Source of the DNA: Erysipelotrichaceae bacterium UBA3379
Lineage (GTDB): Bacteria > Bacillota_I > Bacilli_A > Erysipelotrichales > Coprobacillaceae
Direction of reading: 5' to 3'
DNA length: 40,986 nt
NCBI GenBank assembly: GCA_002359025.1
Contig: DEPZ01000009.1
Span: forward strand, 1-40,986
Shown here: one piece after another, positions 1 to 8,207 of the stretch
Position numbering within the stretch: the first letter of the stretch is position 1
Layout of the letters: every line of letters begins with the position of its first letter
Translations under genes and position numbers: made by a program
The notes under the pieces: model-generated
What the model was told of the DNA's origin: nothing
Seen by the model: only the letters and a program-made list of their open reading frames with translations
The model's database searches: none

Positions 1-10
1 TTTTTGAAAA

Positions 11-40
11 AAATAAAAAAAATATCAAAAATGATATTTT
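11..40 (-). terminator. Intrinsic terminator after dtd
   Basis: On the minus strand the dtd stop codon is followed by AAATATCA, a 4-nt loop, TGATATTT and an almost uninterrupted T run. The stem is short and AT-only, but the position directly after the stop and the T tract make a rho-independent terminator likely. Confidence 0.6.
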
Positions 41-495
41 TACGCTTTACATATATCTTGGCTATCCAAAATAATTGTTACTGGACCATCATTTAATAAA
101 GAAACTTTCATGTCAGCTCCAAACACCCCTGTTTCTACATGAACTCCTTTTTCTGCTATCTTTTGATTAAAGTAGTCATATAGAGGTATTGCATATTCTG
201 GTTTTGCAGCATCTATAAAACTTGGTCTTCTTCCTTTTCGACAATCTGCATACAATGTAAACTGAGAAATTGATAACACACTGCCATTTACATCCTCTAA
301 ACTTAAATTCATTTTCTGATTTTCATCTTCAAACACTCTTAACCCTATCATCTTATCTACCATTTTATCAACAATTTCAAAAGTATCACTTTCACAGAAG
401 CCAACCAAAACCATAAATCCTTTCTGTATACTTCCATGTTGAACTCCATCAATCACAACATCACTGTGTTTTACACGTTGAACAATAATTTTCAT
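40..495 (-). CDS. dtd: D-aminoacyl-tRNA deacylase
   Basis: Cytoplasmic proofreading enzyme that hydrolyses D-amino acids from mischarged tRNAs. The 151-residue protein matches the family length and carries both signature motifs: SQFTLY (about residues 77-82) and NDGPVT (135-140), which line the active site at the dimer interface. An ATG exists four codons upstream (507), but GGAGG lies between the two ATGs at proper distance from the one at 495, so the inner start is chosen; it also gives the usual MKIIVQRV beginning. The gene is divergent from rarA and shares its promoter region, which contains a large palindrome. In many Bacillota dtd follows rel; here rel lies at the other end of the window and is not adjacent. 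Confidence 0.95.
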   Translation of the reverse strand: MKIIVQRVKHSDVVIDGVQHGSIQKGFMVLVGFCESDTFEIVDKMVDKMIGLRVFEDENQKMNLSLEDVNGSVLSISQFTLYADCRKGRRPSFIDAAKPEYAIPLYDYFNQKIAEKGVHVETGVFGADMKVSLLNDGPVTIILDSQDICKA

Positions 496-552
496 TTTTT
501 CCTCCATTTCTATACTTTAAAACCAATGTTTTATTTATACACTTGTCTGCTA

Positions 553-596
553 TTCACAATTTATCAAAATTTGATATAATGATTATATCAAATTTT
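553..596. promoter_or_regulatory. rarA/dtd divergent promoter with 31-bp palindrome
   Basis: The rarA promoter reads TTCACA (553-558), 16 bp, TATAAT (575-580) with an upstream TG (extended -10). The -10 lies in a perfect inverted repeat: AAAATTTGATATAAT (566-580), G (581), ATTATATCAAATTTT (582-596). By symmetry an identical extended -10 faces the other way (582-587), so the element could drive dtd as well. Either a symmetric bidirectional promoter or an operator for a dimeric regulator would explain it. Confidence 0.6.
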
Positions 597-615
597 ACAA
601 AAAAGGAAAGATATT

Positions 616-1890
616 ATGGCAACAACTCTCGCACATAGATTACGTCCAAAATCTTTAAAAGATATACTTGGACAAAAACATATTATTGGTGAAAATGCAC
701 TTTTTACTCAATTTGTTAAAAAAAATCATCCAATGTCTACAATATTATATGGACCTCCTGGATGTGGAAAAACAACTCTCGCATCAGCTCTTGCTAATGA
801 TCTGAATATTCCTTATCGACTTTTCAATGCTTCAACTGGTAATAAAAAAGAAATGGATATGATTATTGCAGAAGCAAAACTTTCTGGAGAACTTTTTGTT
901 ATTATCGATGAGGTTCATAGATTAAATAAAGATAAACAAGATCATCTGCTTCCTCACATCGAAAATGGTTTACTTATTATTGCAGGGTGCACAACCGCAA
1001 ATCCATATCACTCTATCAATCCAGCCATTCGTTCAAGATGTCAGATTATAGAAGTCAAACCATTATCAAACGAAGATATTATCGAAGGTATTCATAGAGC
1101 AATGGTTGATGAAAATGGATTAAAAGGGGAATATCAAATCGACGAAGAAGTTATTGAGTCTATCGCTAAATTAAGCTCAGGTGATATAAGGTTTGCATAT
1201 AATGCATTAGAGACACTTACAATCTTATCTCAAGATAATCATATCACTCTAGACATATTAAAAAATTCCCCATTAAGAGCCAATGCACAATTCGATAAAG
1301 ATGAAGACCAATATTATGATACACTCAGTGGTTTACAAAAATCTATACGAGGTAGTGATCCCAATGCTGCCATGTATTATTTTGGAAAACTCATCGAAGC
1401 CAATGACATTGAATCATTAGAAAGAAGAGTCATCACTACAGCTTACGAAGATATCGGACTAGCCAATCCTAATGCTTGTATGCGTACTGTCATGGCATTT
1501 CAAGCTGCCAAAATCATTGGTTTTCCCGAAGCACGCATTCCAATCGCAAGTGCCATTCTAGATTTATGCTTATCTCCTAAATCAAAATCGAGTGAACATG
1601 CGATTGATGCTGCATTAAGTTCTCTTGCCAAACATCCTTACAAGGCACCAAATTATTTAAGATTAACTCCTGTAGGACTAGCAGAAGATGAAAAATATGA
1701 TTATTCAAGACCAGAGTTATGGGAATATATTCAATATCTCCCTGATCCAATTAAAAACGAACAATTCTACATTCCATGGATGTCTAGCAATTATGAAAAA
1801 GCCTTAGCTGAAAACTATCGCCGTATTTTAAAACACGGCCGTACAAATAAAATTAAAGAACTTAATCATACAAAAAGAAATCCTCAGTGA
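616..1890 (+). CDS. rarA: Replication-associated recombination protein A (RarA/MgsA AAA+ ATPase)
   Basis: AAA+ clamp-loader-like ATPase acting at stalled replication forks and single-strand gaps. Visible motifs are Walker A GPPGCGKTT (46-54), Walker B ending in DEVH (98-101) and a sensor-1 segment with TTANP, followed by the family's C-terminal helical tetramerisation region (about 230-420). Length (424 residues) is normal. The start has a GGAAAG Shine-Dalgarno and an extended -10 promoter just upstream. It is the only plus-strand gene in the first 18 kb and is flanked by divergent dtd and convergent miaA. The last codons overlap a bidirectional terminator. Confidence 0.95.
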   Translation: MATTLAHRLRPKSLKDILGQKHIIGENALFTQFVKKNHPMSTILYGPPGCGKTTLASALANDLNIPYRLFNASTGNKKEMDMIIAEAKLSGELFVIIDEVHRLNKDKQDHLLPHIENGLLIIAGCTTANPYHSINPAIRSRCQIIEVKPLSNEDIIEGIHRAMVDENGLKGEYQIDEEVIESIAKLSSGDIRFAYNALETLTILSQDNHITLDILKNSPLRANAQFDKDEDQYYDTLSGLQKSIRGSDPNAAMYYFGKLIEANDIESLERRVITTAYEDIGLANPNACMRTVMAFQAAKIIGFPEARIPIASAILDLCLSPKSKSSEHAIDAALSSLAKHPYKAPNYLRLTPVGLAEDEKYDYSRPELWEYIQYLPDPIKNEQFYIPWMSSNYEKALAENYRRILKHGRTNKIKELNHTKRNPQ

Positions 1891-1900
1891 TTTCTTTTTA
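1872..1900. terminator. Bidirectional terminator between rarA and miaA
   Basis: AAAAAGAAATC (1872-1882), a 6-nt loop and GATTTCTTTTT (1889-1899) form an 11-bp hairpin with T runs in both directions. It overlaps the last codons and stop of rarA and lies directly beyond the miaA stop, so it can end both convergent transcripts. Confidence 0.8.
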
Positions 1901-1903
1901 TTA

Positions 1904-2812
1904 TCACTGAAGATCTTTCAATACTTCTTCAACAGTCTTTTCAAAACATTCAAGATTGACATCATACCAATGAACATCAAATTGATTTTTAAACCATGTA
2001 TATTGTCTTTTTGCATATTGCCTTGAATGTTTTTTTATATTCTCATAAACGTCATCTAAAGAGATAAGTCCATCAAAATAATCAAACCACTCTTTATACC
2101 CAATGGCTTTCATACTTTGAAAATCTCTTGTAAGACCTAATTTATATAAATCAGTCACTTCTTTTTCCAATCCCATATCTCTCATCTTATCAACACGTTG
2201 GTTAATTCTTTGATAAAGAATCTCTCTTTCAAGAGTCAACCCTATAAAATATGTATCATATAAACATTGATGTTGTTGACTCGCTATAACATCACTTTTT
2301 TTACGTCCTGTATTTTCAAATATTTCGATAGCTCTTAATACACGTCTTCGATTATTTGGATGTAGTTCTTTTGCACTTAATTCATCGATATTCATCAAAT
2401 ACTGATGCAATTCATCATTAGAATAATCTTTAAATTTTTCTACATATTCCTCATGCTTTGTATCTTCATCTTGAAACTGATAATCAAATAAAGCAGCTTT
2501 AATATACAAACCTGTTCCACCTACAATAATAGGAACCTTTCCTTTATGAGAAATTTCTTCAATTTTCTGTCTCACTGTTTTTTGAAAATATTTAACACTA
2601 TATGAATCAGTTGCTTCTAAGATATCTATACAATGATGTTTGATTCCTTCCATTTCATCAACAGTAACTTTTGCAGTACCAATATCCATATGCTTATAAA
2701 TCTGCATAGAATCACCACTAATAATTTCACCATTTAATCTTTTTGCCAGTTCTACACCCATTCTTGTCTTCCCAACACTTGTTGGACCCACAACCACAAT
2801 CACTCTAGTCAT
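1904..2812 (-). CDS. miaA: tRNA dimethylallyltransferase
   Basis: Transfers a dimethylallyl group to N6 of A37 in tRNAs reading UNN codons, making i6A; MiaB, encoded at 10102-11544, can then convert i6A to ms2i6A. Visible motifs are the P-loop GPTSVGKT (9-16), DSMQIYKHMDIGTAK and VGGTGLY. The reading frame extends to a TTG at 2824, but the ATG at 2812 gives the usual family start and overlaps the upstream stop (ATGACTAG), suggesting translational coupling. Last gene of a mutS-mutL-yvlD-miaA run with touching or overlapping genes. Confidence 0.93.
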   Translation of the reverse strand: MTRVIVVVGPTSVGKTRMGVELAKRLNGEIISGDSMQIYKHMDIGTAKVTVDEMEGIKHHCIDILEATDSYSVKYFQKTVRQKIEEISHKGKVPIIVGGTGLYIKAALFDYQFQDEDTKHEEYVEKFKDYSNDELHQYLMNIDELSAKELHPNNRRRVLRAIEIFENTGRKKSDVIASQQHQCLYDTYFIGLTLEREILYQRINQRVDKMRDMGLEKEVTDLYKLGLTRDFQSMKAIGYKEWFDYFDGLISLDDVYENIKKHSRQYAKRQYTWFKNQFDVHWYDVNLECFEKTVEEVLKDLQ

Positions 2813-3164
2813 TGATTTTACCAATTCCTAACAAACTATATATAATAGAAATCACTAGAGATACAAATATTGTCATACCAAACGAAGTGATATAAAAATC
2901 CGGTTCTAAAACCCATTGACATAAAGATAAAACAAAACCATTAATCACAAGTTGAAAAATACCTAAAGATAGAATTGTAATTGGAAAAGCAATAAAAGTT
3001 AATACAGGTTTTACAAAAGTATTAAGCAATGCCAAAATAATCGCTACTAAAAAAGCAACTCCAAAACTAGAAACATAAACTGAATCAAATGCATAGGACA
3101 CAATCATAATAACTGCTCCTCCAAGTATAAATTCAAACAAAAGTTCAAAAATTCCCTTTCTCAT
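2805..3164 (-). CDS. YvlD-type membrane protein (phage holin family 4 superfamily)
   Basis: Small integral membrane protein of 119 residues with about four hydrophobic segments (roughly 8-28, 31-50, 58-83 and 90-112). The segment beginning NTFVKPVLTFIAFPITILSL is the hallmark of the PF04020 family (B. subtilis YvlD). Despite the family name there is no evidence of a holin role; the function is unknown. It is coupled to its neighbours: its start overlaps the mutL stop (TAATG) and its stop overlaps the miaA start by 8 nt. It therefore lies in a DNA-repair and tRNA-modification operon with no obvious functional link. Confidence 0.8.
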   Translation of the reverse strand: MRKGIFELLFEFILGGAVIMIVSYAFDSVYVSSFGVAFLVAIILALLNTFVKPVLTFIAFPITILSLGIFQLVINGFVLSLCQWVLEPDFYITSFGMTIFVSLVISIIYSLLGIGKIND

Positions 3165-4978
3165 TAAACCACCCTCTTAAATAATTTTTCCAATTCATAA
3201 TCGCTATAAAACAAAATTGTTGGTCTTCCATGTGGACAAACATATGGATTTTCACATCTCATCAGATTATCAAAGATGACTTGCATATCTGATAATGATA
3301 AATATGTATTTGCTTTTAAAGATGCTTTGCAACTTAATGTCGCAATAGCATGTTCTTGCAATGCAATAACATCCAAATGATTTTTATGTAAAACTTCTTG
3401 TATCATTTCATCTACAAATTTATTTTCATCTATTTTTTTCATCCATAATGGTAAACTTCTTAAAATATATCCATGTTCCCCAAACACTTCCAAATGAATT
3501 CCTACATTCTCTAAAATATCTTTTCTTTCTTCCAACACAAGAAACTCACTCATTGGATACTCTAACTGTAAAGGTACAAGTAATGGTTGCATGGTTAAAT
3601 CCAAATGTGAAAATTGTTCTTTATAATACTCATAGTTTATACGTTCTTGGGCAGCATGCTGATCGACCATATATAATCCTTTTTCATTTTCTCCTATCAG
3701 ATAAGTTCCATGTATTTGTGTTTTGGCATATATTTTTTCTTTAATGGGTTTTTGTTGGAATGTTTCTCTTGGCTTTTCAAAGATAGGTTGTTTGATTTCC
3801 TGTGGTGTACTTTCTATCTCTTCTTTTTGATAGGTTGTTTCCGGTTCTTTTACAATATAATTTTGTTGAACATCATAGGTTGGTTTTGGTTCAGGTTTTT
3901 CTATAACAATAGGTTGTTCTAAATCAAATGTCACTTGATCAATCTGGGGTTTAAAAACATCTTTTTTCTCTTGTGATTTGACTTGATAAGTGAGATTAAC
4001 TTGCTCTAAAGCTTCGCGCACTCCATTAAATATTAAATCTTTAAGTTCAAACTCTTTAGAAAAACGAACTTCTAACTTAGATGGATGTACATTGACATCT
4101 ACAAGATATGGATCGACTTCTATATTGATTACAGCTATAGGAAAACGATTATCAGCCAAATACATACGATACGCACTATTCACAGCATCTATACTCATAA
4201 CATTTTTAACATATCTATGATTGACGAGTGTAATAATATTAGTTTTTGAGGCCCTTGATGTATCAATCTTACTAATATATCCTGAGACTTCAAACTCCTC
4301 ATTCTCAATTTGAATAGGAATCATATTTTTAGCTGTTGCAATACCATACATACTTGCAATAACTTCTAATAAATTACCCTTCCCATTTGTTTTAAAGATA
4401 CATTTGTCATTATGATATAAACCAAAAGCAATATGCGGATAAGCTAAAGCTATACGCTCTACATATTGGTGTATAGCTGCAAATTCACTATTAACAGATT
4501 TTAAATATTTTAAACGAGCAGGTACATTTTGAAATAACTTTGTAATTGTAATTTGTGTACCTTTAGGCAAATCGCAAACACCTTCATCTTGCAATTTACC
4601 AAACTCATATTGTACATATACACCTTGTTCACCTTGAGATGTTCTTAAATCAAAGTGCGAAACTGATGCAATAGAAGGTATTGCTTCCCCTCTAAATCCT
4701 AAAGTCATAATATTAAATAAATCATGATCATCTTTGATTTTACTTGTCGCATGGCGGCTAAAACATAACAGGGCATCTTCTTTTTCCATACCATCGCCAT
4801 TATCTACCACTTTCATCAAAGAAAGTCCACCTTCTTCAATAAACACATCAACTCTCGATGCATTGGCATCAATACTATTTTCTACCAATTCTTTAATAAC
4901 ACTCGCCGGTCTTTCAACGACCTCACCAGCAGCGATTTTATTTGAAAGGACTTCATCTAATTGTCTAATTTTTGCCAA
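3164..4978 (-). CDS. mutL: DNA mismatch repair endonuclease MutL
   Basis: Couples mismatch recognition by MutS to strand nicking. The N-terminal GHKL ATPase is recognisable from NKIAAGEVVERPASVIKELVENS (13-35, in two parts) and GFRGEA (94-99). A Pro/Glu/Gln-rich linker spans about 335-415. The C-terminal dimerisation domain has DQHAAQERINYE (439-450) and CPHGRP (581-586), the metal-binding endonuclease motifs found in organisms without MutH, so nicking activity is expected. Translation starts at TTG, supported by GAGGTGAT 4-5 nt upstream. It follows mutS by 15 nt and overlaps the next gene by one base. Confidence 0.96.
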   Translation of the reverse strand: MAKIRQLDEVLSNKIAAGEVVERPASVIKELVENSIDANASRVDVFIEEGGLSLMKVVDNGDGMEKEDALLCFSRHATSKIKDDHDLFNIMTLGFRGEAIPSIASVSHFDLRTSQGEQGVYVQYEFGKLQDEGVCDLPKGTQITITKLFQNVPARLKYLKSVNSEFAAIHQYVERIALAYPHIAFGLYHNDKCIFKTNGKGNLLEVIASMYGIATAKNMIPIQIENEEFEVSGYISKIDTSRASKTNIITLVNHRYVKNVMSIDAVNSAYRMYLADNRFPIAVINIEVDPYLVDVNVHPSKLEVRFSKEFELKDLIFNGVREALEQVNLTYQVKSQEKKDVFKPQIDQVTFDLEQPIVIEKPEPKPTYDVQQNYIVKEPETTYQKEEIESTPQEIKQPIFEKPRETFQQKPIKEKIYAKTQIHGTYLIGENEKGLYMVDQHAAQERINYEYYKEQFSHLDLTMQPLLVPLQLEYPMSEFLVLEERKDILENVGIHLEVFGEHGYILRSLPLWMKKIDENKFVDEMIQEVLHKNHLDVIALQEHAIATLSCKASLKANTYLSLSDMQVIFDNLMRCENPYVCPHGRPTILFYSDYELEKLFKRVV

Positions 4979-4993
4979 AATATCACCTCGTTT

Positions 4994-7483
4994 CTATAAG
5001 AGTTTTTTTAGTTCTATTAATGTACTTAAAGCATCTAGCGGAGAAAGTGACATTGGATCAATGCGTGATAAGGCTTTTTCTACTTCACTTTCTTTCACTT
5101 CAACTACTGGAGATACTTCACCGACGACTTTTTCAATATCGTTATTTTCTAATGATGTTAAAATAACTTTAGCACGTTCTACAACTTCATCAGGAAGTTT
5201 CGCAAGTTTTGCAACATTAATCCCATAAGAACGATGACTCTTGCCATTTTTAATCTTATAAAGGAAAACAATATGATCTCCTTCAACTGATGCACTTGCA
5301 TGAACATTTTGAATATGAAATTTCTCATCCATCATTGTTAATTCATGATAATGCGTAGAAAATAATGTTACACAACGAATTTTTGTCGCAATATACTCAA
5401 TCATTGCTTGTGCAATCGCCATACCATCAAAAGTTGCTGTTCCTCTTCCAATTTCATCAAATATAATCAATGAATTCTCTGTTGCATATCGAAGAGCATT
5501 ATTCGCCTCTAACATCTCAACCATAAATGTAGACTGACCCGAAACCAAATCATCACTTGCACCAATACGAGTAAAAATCTGATCAAAAATAGGTAGATCA
5601 GCTTTATCACATGGTACAAAAGATCCTATTTGTGCCATAATAATACATAAAGCAACTTGACGCATATATGTTGATTTTCCACCCATGTTTGGCCCAGTTA
5701 TCAATAAAACTGGTTCATTGGTTTGAATATGTGTGTCATTTGGAACATAGTTTTGTCTAGAAATAACCTGTTCAATAACTCCATGTCTTCCATTTTCAAT
5801 ATCTACGCGATGTTCTTGATTAAATGTTGGTCTGACATATCCATTTTGACTTGCTTTAGAAGCTAAAGCTTGATAAACATCAACATTGGCTACAACATTG
5901 GCTACATCTTGAATCAAATGAACATCTTTTTTAATATAATCTCTTATTTGAGTAAAAATATCATATTCCAATGAAATGATTTTATCATTCGCACTTAAGA
6001 TTTTTGCTTCCATCTCTTTAAGTTCTGGTGTAACAAACCTTTCAGCGTTTGATATACTTTGTTTTCTTGTATATTCAAACTCTTCTTTGATTAAAGGTAA
6101 GTAGCTCTTTGTTACTTCAATAAAATACCCAAAGATTCTATTATATCCGATTTTTAATCCTTTAATACCTGTTTTTTCTCTTTCTTTTTGTTCAAATTCA
6201 CTTAACCATTGTTTTCCATTTTCACGAATATATCTTAGTTCATCCAATGTTTGATTATATCCATCTTTGATCAATCCACCTTCTTTTAATGTTAGAGGAG
6301 GATTATCTACAATCGCTTCATCAATTAAATTTGTAATATGTGATAAATCTAGTAATTGATCGGCAAGTTCTTGTATATAAGGATAGTCTAAAGATAATAG
6401 TTGATGTTTCAATTCAGGTATGACTTTTAATGAAGATCCAATCCATTTTAAATCTCTAGCATTGACATTTCCAAAAGCAATTCTACCTGCTAATTTTTCA
6501 ATATCATAAACATCATTAATAATATCTTTAATTGTTTCTCTTTCAATAAAATTATCTATCAAGACTTCAATAATATCTAATCTTTTCTCTATTTTCTCTT
6601 GATTAATTAATGGTCTGTCTATCCATTGTCTTAATAACCTTGCTCCCATAGCAGATTTTGTATCATCTAACAGCCATTGTAATGTTCCATAGTTTTCATT
6701 ATCACTATTTTTAATTAACTCTAATGATTTTTTAGTATATGAATCCATATAAATATAATCATCTGTTTTGACTTCATGGATGATTTGTAAATGACCCAAT
6801 TCTCTTTTTTGAGTTTCTAACATATAGTTAAGTAATAGCGAACACACTTTAATTTGTTTTAAATCTTTAATATTTTCAAATAACTTTTTATAGTTATCAT
6901 TAAATCTATCTTCTTTATAATATGAAACAAAGATATCATCATATGTAAAATTCTCATCACTGACTACAATTTCTTTTAATCCTAATGCATCAATTTGATT
7001 CTTTAATAAATGTTCTTGTTTATCAAAATTAACAACATAGAACTCCCCTGTAGAAATATCACAATAAGCCAAACTATATTGAAAATCAAATATACCTAAT
7101 GCTCCTATATAATGATTTCTCTTTTCATTTAATGATGTATCCATGATTGTTCCAGGTGTAATAATTTGTACAACCCCTCTTTCAACAATCCCCTTTTTTC
7201 CTGGATCAGATAATTGTTCTACAATCGCTACTTTATGTCCTAAATCAATGAGTTTTTGTATATATCCTGTAACCGAATGAAAAGGAACACCACACATTGG
7301 AACACGTTCTTTCACCCCAGCATTTTTACCAGTCAGTGCTAAATCTAATGCTTTAGAGACAACAATCGCATCATTAAAGAACATCTCATAGAAATCTCCT
7401 AACCTAAACATCACTATAGCATCTTTATTTTCTTCTTTTATTTTTAAATATTGCATCATCATTGGTGAATATTTTTGTTTCAT
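4994..7483 (-). CDS. mutS: DNA mismatch recognition ATPase MutS
   Basis: Recognises base mismatches and small loops and recruits MutL. With the start at 7483 the protein has 829 residues. The mismatch-wedging Phe-X-Glu is F31-Y-E33 in GDFYEMF. The C-terminal ABC-type ATPase has Walker A TGPNMGGKST, Walker B/signature DEIGRGTATFDG and the STHYHEL switch. An ATG two codons upstream (7489) is too close to the AAGGAG Shine-Dalgarno (2 nt), whereas 7483 has 8 nt. First gene of the mutS-mutL-yvlD-miaA cluster, downstream of cotE as in B. subtilis. Confidence 0.97.
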   Translation of the reverse strand: MKQKYSPMMMQYLKIKEENKDAIVMFRLGDFYEMFFNDAIVVSKALDLALTGKNAGVKERVPMCGVPFHSVTGYIQKLIDLGHKVAIVEQLSDPGKKGIVERGVVQIITPGTIMDTSLNEKRNHYIGALGIFDFQYSLAYCDISTGEFYVVNFDKQEHLLKNQIDALGLKEIVVSDENFTYDDIFVSYYKEDRFNDNYKKLFENIKDLKQIKVCSLLLNYMLETQKRELGHLQIIHEVKTDDYIYMDSYTKKSLELIKNSDNENYGTLQWLLDDTKSAMGARLLRQWIDRPLINQEKIEKRLDIIEVLIDNFIERETIKDIINDVYDIEKLAGRIAFGNVNARDLKWIGSSLKVIPELKHQLLSLDYPYIQELADQLLDLSHITNLIDEAIVDNPPLTLKEGGLIKDGYNQTLDELRYIRENGKQWLSEFEQKEREKTGIKGLKIGYNRIFGYFIEVTKSYLPLIKEEFEYTRKQSISNAERFVTPELKEMEAKILSANDKIISLEYDIFTQIRDYIKKDVHLIQDVANVVANVDVYQALASKASQNGYVRPTFNQEHRVDIENGRHGVIEQVISRQNYVPNDTHIQTNEPVLLITGPNMGGKSTYMRQVALCIIMAQIGSFVPCDKADLPIFDQIFTRIGASDDLVSGQSTFMVEMLEANNALRYATENSLIIFDEIGRGTATFDGMAIAQAMIEYIATKIRCVTLFSTHYHELTMMDEKFHIQNVHASASVEGDHIVFLYKIKNGKSHRSYGINVAKLAKLPDEVVERAKVILTSLENNDIEKVVGEVSPVVEVKESEVEKALSRIDPMSLSPLDALSTLIELKKLL

Positions 7484-7514
7484 TGTCATCGCTCCTTCAT
7501 CAATTTGTTTTCAT

Positions 7515-7524
7515 ATTATAGCAT
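7515..7524 (-). promoter_or_regulatory. Extended -10 promoter of mutS
   Basis: Minus-strand ATGCTATAAT: TG, one base, TATAAT (7515-7520), about 30 nt before the mutS start. No good -35 is present at 17 bp, as allowed for extended -10 promoters. The same ATGCTATAAT is found before rel. Confidence 0.55.
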
Positions 7525-7530
7525 ATTGTA

Positions 7531-7568
7531 CATCAAAAAGAAAAGAGTTCCTTTGGGATTTGGAACTC
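7531..7568 (-). terminator. Intrinsic terminator after cotE
   Basis: Minus-strand GAGTTCC, 10-nt loop, GGAACTC, then TTTTCTTTTT, just after the cotE stop. It separates cotE from the mutS promoter. Confidence 0.8.
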
Positions 7569-7570
7569 AA

Positions 7571-8074
7571 CTACTGGATAAAATGAGGATTGATTTCAAT
7601 ATCATCAAAATCATCCCATACTTCTTCTTCTGTTTTAACTTCAACTTTAATACATGTTTCACCACTAATTTCGATTTGCATTTCCTTTTCAATTTCTAAT
7701 GTTGCTTGATTATCATCACAATTGACAACTAGACATTCTGGAGCAGATAAACATCTTGCTTTCACTTGATCACTTGTTTCAAATTCTCTATTTTCTTTTT
7801 TTGTAACTTGCATATCATCAATATAAGTGATTTGATGCTTTTCCACTGCTGAATCTAACTCTTCATGAAAACAATACCAAATATGAACATCAAAAGTTCC
7901 CACAATTTTTGGTATTTTATTTTTAATTGCAGCTTCATAATGATGATTTGTAATCCAACATCCTAATATCTTATTGGGTTGTTGTTTTAAAGCAAAACTA
8001 TAAGTATTCCTTGAAAGCTTCTTGCCTTTTGCAACAATCGCCTTCGTATAGATTTCTCTAATATTATTGCCCAT
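7571..8074 (-). CDS. cotE: Spore outer coat morphogenetic protein CotE
   Basis: Spore coat protein that organises assembly of the outer coat layer around the forespore. Recognised from similarity to B. subtilis CotE along its length: REIYTKAIVAKGKK near the start, ILGCWITNHHYEA, HIWYCF, and an acidic tail with EEEVWDDFDDIEINPHF. Its place directly before mutS is the same as in B. subtilis, which supports the call. At 167 residues it is slightly shorter than the Bacillus protein (about 180), mainly in the acidic tail. The start has GAGGTGG 4 nt upstream. A sigmaE/K-type -10 (CATATAGT) lies 16 nt before the ATG. Confidence 0.88.
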   Translation of the reverse strand: MGNNIREIYTKAIVAKGKKLSRNTYSFALKQQPNKILGCWITNHHYEAAIKNKIPKIVGTFDVHIWYCFHEELDSAVEKHQITYIDDMQVTKKENREFETSDQVKARCLSAPECLVVNCDDNQATLEIEKEMQIEISGETCIKVEVKTEEEVWDDFDDIEINPHFIQ

Positions 8075-8090
8075 AAATCCACCTCTCTAT

Positions 8091-8116
8091 ACTATATGAC
8101 AATTTCATCAAATTAA
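8091..8116 (-). promoter_or_regulatory. Candidate sigmaE/sigmaK promoter of cotE
   Basis: Minus-strand TTAA (8113-8116), 14 nt, CATATAGT (8091-8098), matching the sigmaE -10 consensus CATAcAnT and, with the next A, the sigmaK CATAnnnTA. Four other sporulation genes here share the same arrangement. The predicted 5' end would fall at or just before the Shine-Dalgarno. Confidence 0.55.
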
Positions 8117-8130
8117 CACTTATTTATCAA

Positions 8131-8164
8131 AGAAAACAAAAAACCAGAAGCAATTCTTCTGGTT
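8131..8164 (-). terminator. Intrinsic terminator after guaB
   Basis: Minus-strand AACCAGAAG, 5-nt loop, CTTCTGGTT followed by TTTTTTGTTTT. It lies 44 nt beyond the guaB stop and separates guaB from cotE. Confidence 0.85.
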
Positions 8165-8207
8165 AGTATACTGTCATCTTCATTGAAGACAAGAGTTCAA
8201 TGCAATC

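Noticed and set aside
4734..5228. Plus-strand open frame of 164 codons antisense to the mutS/mutL junction
   Set aside because: It lies opposite two certain genes, has no Shine-Dalgarno, and its Ser/Thr-rich composition is what the reverse of a Glu/Asp/Lys-rich coding strand gives.
8078..8130. SigmaA promoter for cotE
   Set aside because: TATAGT and TTGATA words occur, but not at an acceptable spacing and with too little room before the start. The CATATAGT element shared with four sporulation genes explains the region better.
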